A stretch of 11,087 nucleotides of DNA from Phoenicibacter congonensis (lineage in GTDB: Bacteria > Actinomycetota > Coriobacteriia > Coriobacteriales > Eggerthellaceae): assembly GCA_030530045.1 (NCBI GenBank), contig JAUMVS010000040.1, positions 1-11,087 on the forward strand, read 5' to 3'. Under the pieces are notes generated by a model. The model ran no database searches and was not told where the DNA came from. It worked only from the letters and a program-made list of their open reading frames with translations. How positions within the stretch are numbered: the stretch's first letter is position 1; every line of letters starts with the position of its first letter. Below, one piece after another: positions 1 to 6,830 of the stretch. The translations under genes and the position numbers were made by a program.

Positions 1-1192
1 GAATGTCGAATACTTCGGTGTAGCCTTCCGCCATGATGCCTGCCAAAACAAGTGCGCCACCTGCACGAAGGTCGGTCGCAGAAACTGGCGCGCCTGAAAG
101 CTTGCGTGGACCATGCACAACAGCATGCTGGTCATCGATTGTGATGTCGGCACCCATGCGCATGATTTCTGCCGCAAACATAAAGCGATTCTCAAAGACG
201 TTTTCGGTAACGATTGAAATGCCATCGGCATAATTAGCAAGCAACATAAATTGCGCCTGCAAGTCGGTTGGAAAACCTGGGTATGGAAGAGTTTGAATGT
301 CAACTGGTTTCAAATCGCCAGTGCGAGAAACTGTAATTGAGTCAGCAGTAGTTTCAACTTCACAGCCAAATGAACGCAGCTTCATCAAAGCTACGGAAAG
401 ATGCGATGGATTAACGCCTTCAACTGTGACAGGGCCACCCGTCAGCGCTCCGCCAACAAGGAAAGTTCCAGCTTCAATTCTGTCGCCAACACAGGTGTGC
501 TCGCAAGCATGAACTTCATCACGCGGAATTCCTTCAATAACAATTGTGTTTGTGCCAGCACCGCTAACCTTGCAACCCATCGCGTTGAGCATGTTAGCGA
601 GGTCCTCGATTTCTGGCTCGCAAGCTGCGTTTTCAATGAGTGTTGTGCCAGGAGCAACTACAGCTGCCATCATCGTGTTTTCAGTCGCACCAACGCTTGG
701 GAAATCAAGAACAACTTCTGCGCCCTTGAAAGTGTCATCGGTTGTAGCAAGAATTGAGCCGTGGTCATTTTCGATTTTCACACCAAGGTGCGAAAGACCA
801 ATTAGATGCATATCAATTTTTCGAGCACCAATCTGACAGCCGCCTGGCATGGCGACTTTAGCTTTTCCGAAGCGCCCAATCAGCGGTCCCAAAATAGAAA
901 TGCTAGCACGCATTTTTGAAACTAAAGAATAGGGCGTTTGCCAAATATAGATGTCACTTGCATCAATTTTGAGGTCATGGTTTTCGCGAGTGACTTTACA
1001 GCCCAAAAATTCCAAAACTTCGCACATGACATCGATGTCAGAAATGTTTGGAATGTTGTGAAGAGTTGTGACGCCTTTAGCAAGCACCGAGGCTGCCATC
1101 AGTTTTAGAGCTGAGTTCTTAGCGCCGCTAACGCGAACGGTGCCCTTTAGCGTTTGATTGCCGTGCACCAAAATGTGTTCTTGTGCTGTCAT
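1..1192 (-). CDS. murA: UDP-N-acetylglucosamine 1-carboxyvinyltransferase MurA (C-terminus beyond window)
   Basis: MurA transfers enolpyruvate from PEP to UDP-GlcNAc in the cytoplasm, the first committed step of peptidoglycan synthesis. The reading frame is open for 397 codons from the ATG at 1192 and runs off the left edge. The family is usually about 420 residues, so only about 20-25 are missing. Visible landmarks are the N-terminal SGAKNSALK substrate segment (22-30; Lys25-Asn26), the catalytic loop MPGGC with the PEP-binding Cys119 (E. coli Cys115, the fosfomycin target), PSVGATEN at 165-172, and PGFPTD at 305-310 with the catalytic Asp310. Having Cys rather than Asp in the loop predicts fosfomycin sensitivity at the target. 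The start is supported by a TCCTTT complement (AAAGGA on the minus strand) 5 nt upstream. The gene lies downstream of tsf but behind a terminator, so it probably has its own promoter. Whether it is the murA1 or murA2 paralogue cannot be told. Confidence 0.97.
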   Translation of the reverse strand, partial: MTAQEHILVHGNQTLKGTVRVSGAKNSALKLMAASVLAKGVTTLHNIPNISDIDVMCEVLEFLGCKVTRENHDLKIDASDIYIWQTPYSLVSKMRASISILGPLIGRFGKAKVAMPGGCQIGARKIDMHLIGLSHLGVKIENDHGSILATTDDTFKGAEVVLDFPSVGATENTMMAAVVAPGTTLIENAACEPEIEDLANMLNAMGCKVSGAGTNTIVIEGIPRDEVHACEHTCVGDRIEAGTFLVGGALTGGPVTVEGVNPSHLSVALMKLRSFGCEVETTADSITVSRTGDLKPVDIQTLPYPGFPTDLQAQFMLLANYADGISIVTENVFENRFMFAAEIMRMGADITIDDQHAVVHGPRKLSGAPVSATDLRAGGALVLAGIMAEGYTEVFDI

Positions 1193-1224
1193 TTCAATCC
1201 TTTGTTTAAAAAACACCGCTTTTT

Positions 1225-1230
1225 ATTATA
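1225..1230 (-). promoter_or_regulatory. Candidate -10 box for murA inside the tsf terminator tail
   Basis: On the minus strand these six bases read TATAAT, a perfect -10 consensus, 32 bp before the murA start codon. The box lies in the T-rich tail of the tsf terminator. No convincing TTGACA-like -35 element sits 15-18 bp further upstream, because that stretch is the hairpin itself (GGGGTT and similar). Read-through from rpsB-tsf is the alternative source of murA mRNA. Confidence 0.35.
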
Positions 1231-1260
1231 AAAAGAGTCGAGGCAAAAACCCCGACTCTC
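1225..1260 (-). terminator. Rho-independent terminator of rpsB-tsf
   Basis: The arms 1234-1243 and 1250-1259 pair over 10 bp around a 6-nt loop. In the minus-strand transcript the single irregular pair is a G-U wobble. The descending arm is followed directly by TTTTT and then an A/T-rich tail. It begins 26 bp after the tsf stop codon. Confidence 0.88.
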
Positions 1261-1285
1261 TTGCGTTTGAACTATTAAGCGTAAA

Positions 1286-2149
1286 TTATTCGCCAAGTGC
1301 GATGCGCACGAAGCTGTTGATCTTAAGTGAGCCACCGAGCTCTTTTGCGCATTTGTTGACATATTCCTCAACTGTGAGGTCGCCGTCTTTAACGAATGCC
1401 TGCTCAACTAGGCAGTTCTCAGCGTAGAACTTGTGCATGCGGCCTTCTGCAATCTTGACCTGAATGTTCTCAGGTTTGCCAGACTCAGCAGCCTGTGCTT
1501 TGTAGATGCTCATCTCGTGCTCAACGATTTCAGCTGGAACATCTTCGCGCTTTGCAGCAACTGGGTTAGTTGCAGCAACCTGCATTGCAACGTCGCGAGC
1601 GCATGTCAGGAAGCCGTCCTCAACAGGGTCGATTCCGTCGATGTCGAAAGTTACGAGAACGCCAATTTTGCCGCCACCATGAATGTAGGAAGCAACGCCG
1701 TCTGCGTGGACCTTTGTAACCTTAGCGATTTCTGAGTTTTCACCCATAACATGAATGCAGTCAGTGAGGATGTCCTCAACTTTTTCGCCGTCGAGTTCAC
1801 ACTCTTTGATGTTCTCAACTGTTACATCGCCTTCTGCATAAAGAGCAGCGTCAGCGATTTTCTTTGCATATGCGTGGAACTTCTCGTTGATGCCGACGAA
1901 GTCAGTTTCGCACTTGAGCTCAACAATGACGCCGTCTTTGTTGCTAGGAGAAGTGACTGCCATGACTGTGCCTTCGTTTGTCTCACGGCCAGCTTTTTTA
2001 GCTACAGCAGCAAGACCACGTGTGCGGAGAACGTCGATAGCAGCTTCAATTTCACCCTCAGCCTCAGTCAGAGCTTTTTTGCACTCCATCATGCCTGCGC
2101 CGGTGATTTCACGAAGCTCTTTTACAAGAGCAGCTGTTACTTCAGCCAT
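1286..2149 (-). CDS. tsf: Elongation factor Ts (EF-Ts)
   Basis: EF-Ts is the guanine-nucleotide exchange factor that recycles EF-Tu-GDP to EF-Tu-GTP during translation. The 287-residue product is close to the E. coli length (283) and appears complete. The N-terminal UBA-like domain (about 3-40) carries the family segment KELREITGAGMMECKKAL. The TDFV motif that contacts EF-Tu is at 82-85. The C-terminal segment near EQAFVKDGDLTVEEYV matches the end of the family core. The start is fixed by GGAGGG 6 nt upstream. It lies 45 bp downstream of rpsB, the almost universal rpsB-tsf arrangement, and is followed by its own terminator. The commonly associated pyrH and frr genes do not follow; murA does. 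Confidence 0.98.
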   Translation of the reverse strand: MAEVTAALVKELREITGAGMMECKKALTEAEGEIEAAIDVLRTRGLAAVAKKAGRETNEGTVMAVTSPSNKDGVIVELKCETDFVGINEKFHAYAKKIADAALYAEGDVTVENIKECELDGEKVEDILTDCIHVMGENSEIAKVTKVHADGVASYIHGGGKIGVLVTFDIDGIDPVEDGFLTCARDVAMQVAATNPVAAKREDVPAEIVEHEMSIYKAQAAESGKPENIQVKIAEGRMHKFYAENCLVEQAFVKDGDLTVEEYVNKCAKELGGSLKINSFVRIALGE

Positions 2150-2194
2150 TTATTTCCCTCCAATTATTGGTCTTAAAAATTCTTAAAAAAACAA

Positions 2195-2920
2195 CTATTC
2201 AGCTGCAGGAGCTGCCATTTCTTCAGCAGAAACAACAGCAGATGTGCCTGCGAGAACTGCGTCTGCAACGAAGTCGCAAAGGAGCTTTACGCTGCCGATT
2301 GAGTCGTCGTTAGCAGGGATGCCGAGGTTGACTTTGTCAGGATCGCAGTTTGTGTCGATTGTGCCGATGATTGGCACACCAAGGCGAGCAGCTTCACGAA
2401 TTGCAATGTCCTCACGTGCTGAGTCGATAACGAAAATTGCATCAGGAACTTTTTCCATGTTGCGAATGCCGTTGAGGTTAGTTTGAAGCTTGATGAGTTC
2501 CTTCTTACGAAGAATTTGCTCCTTCTTTGTGTAGAGAGCAGAACGGCCGTCAGCTTCCTCAGCCTCGAGTTTCTCCATGTATTTAACACGAGTGCGGATT
2601 GTTTGGAAGTTTGTGAGGAAACCACCGAGCCAACGAGCGTTGACATATGGCATGCCGCAGCGGTTAGCAGCGTCAGCAATTGCCTCTTGAGCCTGCTTTT
2701 TTGTTCCTACAAAAAGGATTGTTTTGCCCTGAGCAGAAAGTTCACGAACAAAAGTGTAAACCTGGTCAAGTGAAACAAGGGTTTTCTTGAGGTCGATGAT
2801 ATGAATGTCACCACGCTTGCCAAAAATGTATTGCTTCATTTTTGGGTTCCAGCGCATTGTCTGGTGTCCGAAGTGGCATCCTGCCTCAATGAGAGTGTTG
2901 ATCGTAATTTTATCGGTCAT
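2195..2920 (-). CDS. rpsB: 30S ribosomal protein S2
   Basis: S2 is a primary component of the small ribosomal subunit and assembles late on the head/body junction. The 241-residue product has the same length as E. coli S2. Visible family features include the N-terminal EAGCHFGHQTMRWNPKM block (12-28), the ARWLGGFLTNF signature region (95-105), a basic coiled-coil-like segment around 115-155, and PDAIFVID (159-166). A short Ala-rich acidic tail follows. I chose the ATG at 2920 because a GGAG Shine-Dalgarno lies 6 nt upstream and the protein then begins MTDKITI. An in-frame ATG at 2932 would add four residues but overlaps that Shine-Dalgarno. It is the first gene of the rpsB-tsf unit and is preceded by 132 bp of untranslated DNA. 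Confidence 0.98.
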   Translation of the reverse strand: MTDKITINTLIEAGCHFGHQTMRWNPKMKQYIFGKRGDIHIIDLKKTLVSLDQVYTFVRELSAQGKTILFVGTKKQAQEAIADAANRCGMPYVNARWLGGFLTNFQTIRTRVKYMEKLEAEEADGRSALYTKKEQILRKKELIKLQTNLNGIRNMEKVPDAIFVIDSAREDIAIREAARLGVPIIGTIDTNCDPDKVNLGIPANDDSIGSVKLLCDFVADAVLAGTSAVVSAEEMAAPAAE

Positions 2921-2926
2921 TTTCAT

Positions 2927-2930
2927 CTCC
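2927..2930 (-). promoter_or_regulatory. Ribosome binding site deciding the rpsB start
   Basis: GGAG on the minus strand, 6 nt before the ATG at 2920. It selects that codon over the in-frame ATG at 2932, whose G is part of the same GGAG. Confidence 0.75.
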
Positions 2931-2948
2931 ATTCGTTAGTCCTCTGCG

Positions 2949-3012
2949 AAAGGTCCACCCATTCCCCGCAACCTTTTCTTAGTGGTCACTAGCGGGTCAT
3001 AGTCGCTTCCGC
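2949..3012 (-). promoter_or_regulatory. Possible structured leader of rpsB
   Basis: The 132-bp interval between the acetyltransferase stop and rpsB holds no gene. On the minus strand three short inverted repeats follow one another: GCGG/CCGC (3012-3009 with 2995-2992), TAGTG/CACTA with a 2-nt centre (2991-2987 with 2984-2980), and AAAGGT/ACCTTT around a 16-nt G-rich loop (2976-2971 with 2954-2949). No T-run follows, so this is not a terminator. Several bacteria regulate rpsB by S2 binding to its own mRNA leader, and this could be such a leader. The structures were found by eye and are short. No clear promoter box was identified in the A/T-rich part at 3013-3052. Confidence 0.35.
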
Positions 3013-3052
3013 ATGTGTGATAAATTTACAAGCTTGTTTATTTTACCAAAAG

Positions 3053-3547
3053 TTAGACAAGTGGATAAAAATAGGCAAACATATCTTCATATTCGCCTTG
3101 TTTGTTTCTAAAGCCGCCTTCTATGCAGCCAATTTTCTTAAAGCCGATGCGCTCATAGAGATGCAATGCATGAACGTTTGAGGCTACAACTGCGTTAAAT
3201 TGCAGAATTCTGTAACCGAGGGATTTTGCAACCTCAAGAGAGTCGCGAACGATTTTGTCGCCGATGTGAAGGCCGCGGAATTTTGAAGAAACTGCATAGG
3301 ATGCATTAGCGATGTGGCCGCTTCTGCCGATTGCGTTTGGGTGAATGATTGAAAGTGCTGCAACCTCACCAGAGCCAAGCACTGCCACGCGGCATCCATC
3401 TTGTGCCGAGAAAAACTCTCGAGCCGAATCAACATCGAGGCATTCTTCCTGCGGAAAAGCAACGCCATCCTCAACAACTTCGTTCCAGATTTCGACCATT
3501 TCCGGCAAATCTTCTTCACGAAAATCGCGAATTTCTCTTAACTCCAT
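3053..3547 (-). CDS. GNAT-family N-acetyltransferase (phosphinothricin/amino-acid acetyltransferase-like)
   Basis: The product is a single-domain GNAT protein of 164 residues, the usual size for the family, which transfers an acetyl group from acetyl-CoA to an amine. The acetyl-CoA binding motif A is the segment FRGLHIGDKIV (90-100), with the pyrophosphate loop R91-G-L-H-I-G96. The C-terminal motif B region is ASNVHALHLYERIGF (122-136), which often carries the catalytic Tyr/Asn. The overall pattern resembles the phosphinothricin or L-amino-acid N-acyltransferase subgroup, but the substrate cannot be read from sequence. I chose the ATG at 3547, preceded by GGGGTGG. A GTG at 3556 in frame would add three residues but lies within that same Shine-Dalgarno. 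It is divergent from the acetyltransferase starting at 3632 and is transcribed toward rpsB with no obvious terminator between. Confidence 0.88.
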   Translation of the reverse strand: MELREIRDFREEDLPEMVEIWNEVVEDGVAFPQEECLDVDSAREFFSAQDGCRVAVLGSGEVAALSIIHPNAIGRSGHIANASYAVSSKFRGLHIGDKIVRDSLEVAKSLGYRILQFNAVVASNVHALHLYERIGFKKIGCIEGGFRNKQGEYEDMFAYFYPLV

Positions 3548-3631
3548 TTTGTCCACCCCACATTGTTATTAAAAAATTATTTAAACTTGAATAAGCTAAC
3601 AACGACTATTTTAAACAGAAAGGCAAGAGTA
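3548..3631. promoter_or_regulatory. A/T-rich divergent promoter region between two acetyltransferase genes
   Basis: These 84 bp separate two start codons facing opposite ways, so promoters for both genes should lie here. The segment 3563-3590 is very A/T-rich. No pair of -35 and -10 boxes stands out at good spacing on either strand, so individual boxes are not assigned. The Shine-Dalgarno AAAGG of the plus-strand gene is at 3619-3623. Confidence 0.45.
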
Positions 3632-4132
3632 ATGAGCGAATTTCAAATCGTAAAAGCTGAAACCGATGCGCAGCTCCAAGAGATTGATGAAACGGCAAAA
3701 ACAATTTGGAACGAGCACTTTGTTCCAATTATTGGACAGGCGCAAGTCGACTACATGCTGAAAAAGTTTCAATGCTTTGACGCTTTGAAAGAACAACTCG
3801 CGGAAGGCTACGAGTATTACCAAATTCGCCCTGATGGCGAAATGGCTGGCTACATGGGCATTCATCAAGAAGATGCCGACACAATGTTTTTGAGCAAGCT
3901 CTATGTTCGTGCCGATCATCGCGGTGAGCACCTGGCAACTAAAGCTTTCGATTTTCTAAAAGACCTCTCCCGCGAGCGTGGCTGCAAAAAGATTTACCTC
4001 ACTTGTAACAAATACAACAAAAACACGCTTGCGGTCTATGACCACTTCGGGTTTGAGAAAACTGACGAGCAAGACAACCCAATTGGTGATGGTTTCGTGA
4101 TGGAAGACTACATCATGACCTACTACCTCTAA
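3632..4132 (+). CDS. GNAT-family N-acetyltransferase
   Basis: This is the only plus-strand gene in the window. It encodes a 166-residue single-domain GNAT protein. Motif A is LYVRADHRGEHLATKAFDFL (90-109), with the CoA loop R97-G-E-H-L-A102. Motif B is NKYNKNTLAVYDHFGFEK (126-143), with Tyr136 in the position often used as general acid. The pattern IWNEHFVPIIGQAQVDYML near the N-terminus resembles a subgroup of uncharacterised Gram-positive GNAT proteins; the substrate is unknown. I chose the ATG at 3632 because AAAGG lies 8 nt upstream and the N-terminus then matches the fold's first strand. An in-frame ATG at 3563 would add 23 residues from the A/T-rich promoter segment and has no ribosome binding site. 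A terminator follows at 4183. Confidence 0.88.
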   Translation: MSEFQIVKAETDAQLQEIDETAKTIWNEHFVPIIGQAQVDYMLKKFQCFDALKEQLAEGYEYYQIRPDGEMAGYMGIHQEDADTMFLSKLYVRADHRGEHLATKAFDFLKDLSRERGCKKIYLTCNKYNKNTLAVYDHFGFEKTDEQDNPIGDGFVMEDYIMTYYL

Positions 4133-4182
4133 AACCATTTCTCTCAGAAAAAAACAGAGAAGCAAAAATAGATAAACAAAAT

Positions 4183-4219
4183 AGGTCGCACCAAATGACG
4201 GGTGCGGCCTTTAATTTTT
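4183..4219 (+). terminator. Rho-independent terminator of the plus-strand acetyltransferase gene
   Basis: Arms AGGTCGCACC (4183-4192) and GGTGCGGCCT (4201-4210) form a 10-bp stem with one U-G wobble and an 8-nt loop. The tail is TTTAATTTTT. It starts 50 bp after the stop codon. On the minus strand the stem has one A-C mismatch, so it may stop transcription from the right only weakly. Confidence 0.87.
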
Positions 4220-4235
4220 GCGAAGTTTTTAGGCA

Positions 4236-4270
4236 GAAAAAAGGAGGTCTACCTGGGAAAAGTAAACCTC
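4236..4270 (-). terminator. Rho-independent terminator of the nicotinamidase-like gene
   Basis: Read on the minus strand, GAGGTTTAC (4270-4262) pairs with GTAGACCTC (4252-4244) over 9 bp including one wobble pair, around a 9-nt loop. It is followed by C and six T residues. It lies 42 bp after the stop at 4313. The AGGAGG-like string on the plus strand here is part of this stem and not a ribosome binding site for any gene. Confidence 0.87.
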
Positions 4271-4312
4271 ATCATAAACACATTTTGTCCTATAAGCCTA
4301 ATATTTAAACGA

Positions 4313-4843
4313 CTACAAAACGTTGATTTGGCAAGAGCGCATAGTGTTTAGCGCCGACTCATGAGAGTCGGGTGTGACGCCAGCGCAGCAAGAACTGTCA
4401 ACGGTAATCGTTGTTTCGTAGAACTTAGCGCGAAGCAAAAGTGCATTTGAAACAACGCAGATGTCGGTGCACAAGCCACAAAGCTCAATCTCGCGAACTT
4501 CATCGTTTGCAATCAATGGCTCAAGAGTGTCAACTAATTTGTAGGAACCAAATGTTGGCTTGTCAATTACACCAGCTGACTGGTCAACAAAAGGTTTGAG
4601 CTCATCGATAATCTCCCAGCCATGAGTGCCTTCAATGCAATGCTCAACTGGCAAATTTTTGCCTTCGAGAGTTGAGAGATAGGCTGGGGTGTGGGTGTCG
4701 CGAGTGAAGAAAACCTTATCGCCTGCAGCGAGGCAATCCTTCACTTTTTGCACAACATTTGGAACAATTTTTTGCGCGTCGGGGCTACCCAAGCTGTCGG
4801 TTACAAAGTCGTTTTGCATGTCTACAACGATTAAAGCTTTCAT
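4313..4843 (-). CDS. pncA: Nicotinamidase-like cysteine hydrolase (isochorismatase superfamily)
   Basis: The predicted activity is hydrolysis of nicotinamide to nicotinate and ammonia, for NAD salvage in the cytoplasm. The 176-residue protein shows the Asp-Lys-Cys triad of cysteine hydrolases: Asp8 in VVDMQNDF, Lys95 in IDKPTFGSY, and Cys129 in GLCTDICVVSNA. The metal site expected of nicotinamidases is present as Asp49 and His51 (RDTHTPAY) and His68 (EHCIEGTHGWEI). Glu60 is placed like the fourth ligand of the streptococcal enzyme. These metal ligands favour nicotinamidase over metal-free isochorismatase-like hydrolases. The start has AGGAG 7 nt upstream. Its own terminator follows at 4236-4270 and the glmS terminator lies upstream, so it is likely monocistronic. 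The exact substrate is inferred from motifs only. Confidence 0.83.
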   Translation of the reverse strand: MKALIVVDMQNDFVTDSLGSPDAQKIVPNVVQKVKDCLAAGDKVFFTRDTHTPAYLSTLEGKNLPVEHCIEGTHGWEIIDELKPFVDQSAGVIDKPTFGSYKLVDTLEPLIANDEVREIELCGLCTDICVVSNALLLRAKFYETTITVDSSCCAGVTPDSHESALNTMRSCQINVL

Positions 4844-4864
4844 TGCTTCTCCTAAATTTCTCTT

Positions 4865-4905
4865 TTATAAAACTGCAGGCAGAAGACTATGCGCTCTGCC
4901 TGCTA
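4865..4905 (-). terminator. Bidirectional terminator downstream of glmS
   Basis: A perfect 9-bp inverted repeat, GCAGGCAGA (4875-4883) and TCTGCCTGC (4895-4903), encloses an 11-nt loop. On the minus strand it is followed by AGTTTTAT and so can end glmS transcription, about 97 bp after the stop codon. On the plus strand it is followed by a T-rich stretch to 4915. A TATAAA string on the minus strand at 4869-4864 lies in the tail, 20 bp before the pncA start, and could be its -10 box, but no -35 is apparent. The rest of 4844-4999 holds no gene. Confidence 0.8.
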
Positions 4906-4999
4906 ATTCTTTTTATATCGCCAGCAAGGAAGCTGGTGCTGCTCGCTTTCCGTAAACGAGCTAAATTTACCGCAAATTAACGGCTAAATTGCTGATGCC

Positions 5000-6823
5000 C
5001 TACTCTACTGTTACCGACTTTGCCAAGTTTCTTGGGTGGTCAACATCGCAGCCACGAAGAATTGCAACCTCGCGTGCAAGCAACTGCAGAGGCACTGTTG
5101 CAACGATTGCCGAGAATGCCTCTTTGCAATCAGGAACATAAATGACATGGTCGGCATGGCGCTTGATGTCTTCGTCTCCTTCTGTCGCAATTGCGATGAC
5201 GCATGCGCCACGAGCGCGGCATTCCTGCAAGTTAGAAACGAGTTTGTCGTAGGTTGGAGACTTAGTTGCAATTGCAATCACTGGGAAGCCTTCATCAATC
5301 AAAGCAATTGGGCCGTGCTTCATCTCGCCTGCTGGATAGGACTCAGCGTGCAAGTAGCTAATCTCCTTAAGCTTAAGTGCGCCTTCCTTAGAAATTGCAG
5401 CGCCCATTCCACGCCCAACAAAAAGTGCTGAGTGCGCATTTACAAATGCTTTTGCTGCCTCATTTACAGCTTCTGGCTTCGAAATTACGCGCAGGACAAG
5501 TTCTGCAGTGTGTGCAAGTTCATTAAACAGAACGCGAAGCTCTTTTGTGGTCATGCGGCCATTTGCCTGAGCAAGAAGCATAGCAAGCAAAGTTAGCGAG
5601 ACTAACTGACCAGTGAAAGACTTAGTTGAAGCAACTGCGATTTCCTTGTTAGCCTTTGTGTAAATAACACCGTCGCTCTCACGAGCAATTGGAGAACCAA
5701 CAACGTTTGTGATGCCGAACACGCGAGCACCTTTGATGCGAGCGTCACGAATTGCAGCAAGTGTGTCGGCAGTTTCGCCCGACTGAGAAACCGCAACCAC
5801 GAGTGTGGTTGGCTTGATGATTGGGTTCCTGTAACGGAATTCACTTGCTTCTTCCACAGTTACAGGGATGCGAGCCCAAGCCTCAATGAGGTTTTTAGCA
5901 ACGAGACCTGCGTGATAGGAAGTGCCGCAGGCGATGATGTAGACGTTATCAATCAGGTTTAGCTCTTCTGGGGTCAAGCCGAGCTCATCAAGGTTAAGCC
6001 TGCCTCCAACAAGACGACCAGCAAGAGTGTCACGAATGACGCGAGGCTGCTCATAGATTTCCTTCAACATGAAGTCAGGGTAGCCTTCTTTTTCAGCAGT
6101 AGAAACATCCCAGTCGATGTAGGTGACTTCTGGCTCAATAGTTTTAAGATAGTCGTCATAGAAAGCAGTTTTTGCGCCTTCGATTTTGACGTATTCATTG
6201 TCTTCAAGAATTACGACATCGCGAGTGTAATCAACAACTGCAACAACGTCGGAAGCGAGGTAGGTGCCATCGTCGCGCATGCCAATAACTAGTGGTGAGT
6301 TTTTCTTTGTGCAAACGATTGTGCCTGGCTCGTCTTTGCACATTACAGCCAAAGCATAGGAACCAATGAGATAACCGCAAGCCTCATGAACTGCCTCGAG
6401 CAGGTCACCCTTGTAGAATTTCTCAATCAAGTGAGCAACAACTTCACTGTCGGTGTCGCTCTTGAAGTGATGGCCTTCTGCAACGAGTTCCTCTTTTAGC
6501 TCAACGAAGTTCTCGATGATTCCGTTGTGAACAAGAGCGATTTCGCCATTGCAAGAAACATGTGGGTGAGCGTTTCGCACACTTGGACGACCGTGAGTTG
6601 CCCAGCGCGTGTGGCCAATTCCGCAAGTGCAGTCGGAATAGGCATCGCCAAGAGTTTCAACGAGCGAGTTCACTTTTCCGATTTGACGGACAACATCGAT
6701 GTGGTCGCCGTTTGAAAAAGCAACACCAGCTGAGTCGTAGCCACGATATTCAATGGAACGAAGCCCAAAAATCAGAATGTCTTTAGCTGGTTTATCGCCT
6801 GAGTATCCAACAATTCCACACAA
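5000..6823 (-). CDS. glmS: Glutamine-fructose-6-phosphate aminotransferase (isomerizing) GlmS
   Basis: GlmS converts fructose-6-phosphate and glutamine to glucosamine-6-phosphate and glutamate, the entry to UDP-GlcNAc and cell-wall synthesis. The 607-residue product matches E. coli (609). The N-terminal class-II glutaminase domain (about 2-220) begins with the catalytic Cys2, exposed once Met1 is removed (MCGIVGYSG). It shows RGYDSAG (28-34), HTRWATHG (71-78), HNG (99-101) and SDTDSE (122-127). Two SIS isomerase domains follow: CGTSYHAG (299-306) and SQSGETADT (346-354), then EGALKLKE (480-487). The conserved C-terminus is DVDHPRNLAKSVTVE. The start codon is TTG: this is the only codon that puts Cys at position 2, and AAAGGAG lies 7 nt upstream. 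No glmS ribozyme-like leader fits, because the gap to the pckA terminator is only about 35 nt. Confidence 0.97.
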   Translation of the reverse strand: MCGIVGYSGDKPAKDILIFGLRSIEYRGYDSAGVAFSNGDHIDVVRQIGKVNSLVETLGDAYSDCTCGIGHTRWATHGRPSVRNAHPHVSCNGEIALVHNGIIENFVELKEELVAEGHHFKSDTDSEVVAHLIEKFYKGDLLEAVHEACGYLIGSYALAVMCKDEPGTIVCTKKNSPLVIGMRDDGTYLASDVVAVVDYTRDVVILEDNEYVKIEGAKTAFYDDYLKTIEPEVTYIDWDVSTAEKEGYPDFMLKEIYEQPRVIRDTLAGRLVGGRLNLDELGLTPEELNLIDNVYIIACGTSYHAGLVAKNLIEAWARIPVTVEEASEFRYRNPIIKPTTLVVAVSQSGETADTLAAIRDARIKGARVFGITNVVGSPIARESDGVIYTKANKEIAVASTKSFTGQLVSLTLLAMLLAQANGRMTTKELRVLFNELAHTAELVLRVISKPEAVNEAAKAFVNAHSALFVGRGMGAAISKEGALKLKEISYLHAESYPAGEMKHGPIALIDEGFPVIAIATKSPTYDKLVSNLQECRARGACVIAIATEGDEDIKRHADHVIYVPDCKEAFSAIVATVPLQLLAREVAILRGCDVDHPRNLAKSVTVE

Positions 6824-6830
6824 AATAAAA

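Noticed and set aside
1751..2176. A 141-codon plus-strand open frame antisense to tsf
   Set aside because: It is a Cys/Phe-rich shadow of the tsf reading frame with no family resemblance.
4139..4161. A TTCTCT/AGAGAA inverted repeat just after the plus-strand acetyltransferase stop
   Set aside because: It has only six A/T-biased pairs, an 11-nt loop and no T-run. The strong terminator at 4183 explains termination.
4241..4252. A GGAGG string on the plus strand suggesting a small plus-strand gene
   Set aside because: It is one arm of the minus-strand terminator and no ATG-started frame of useful length follows.
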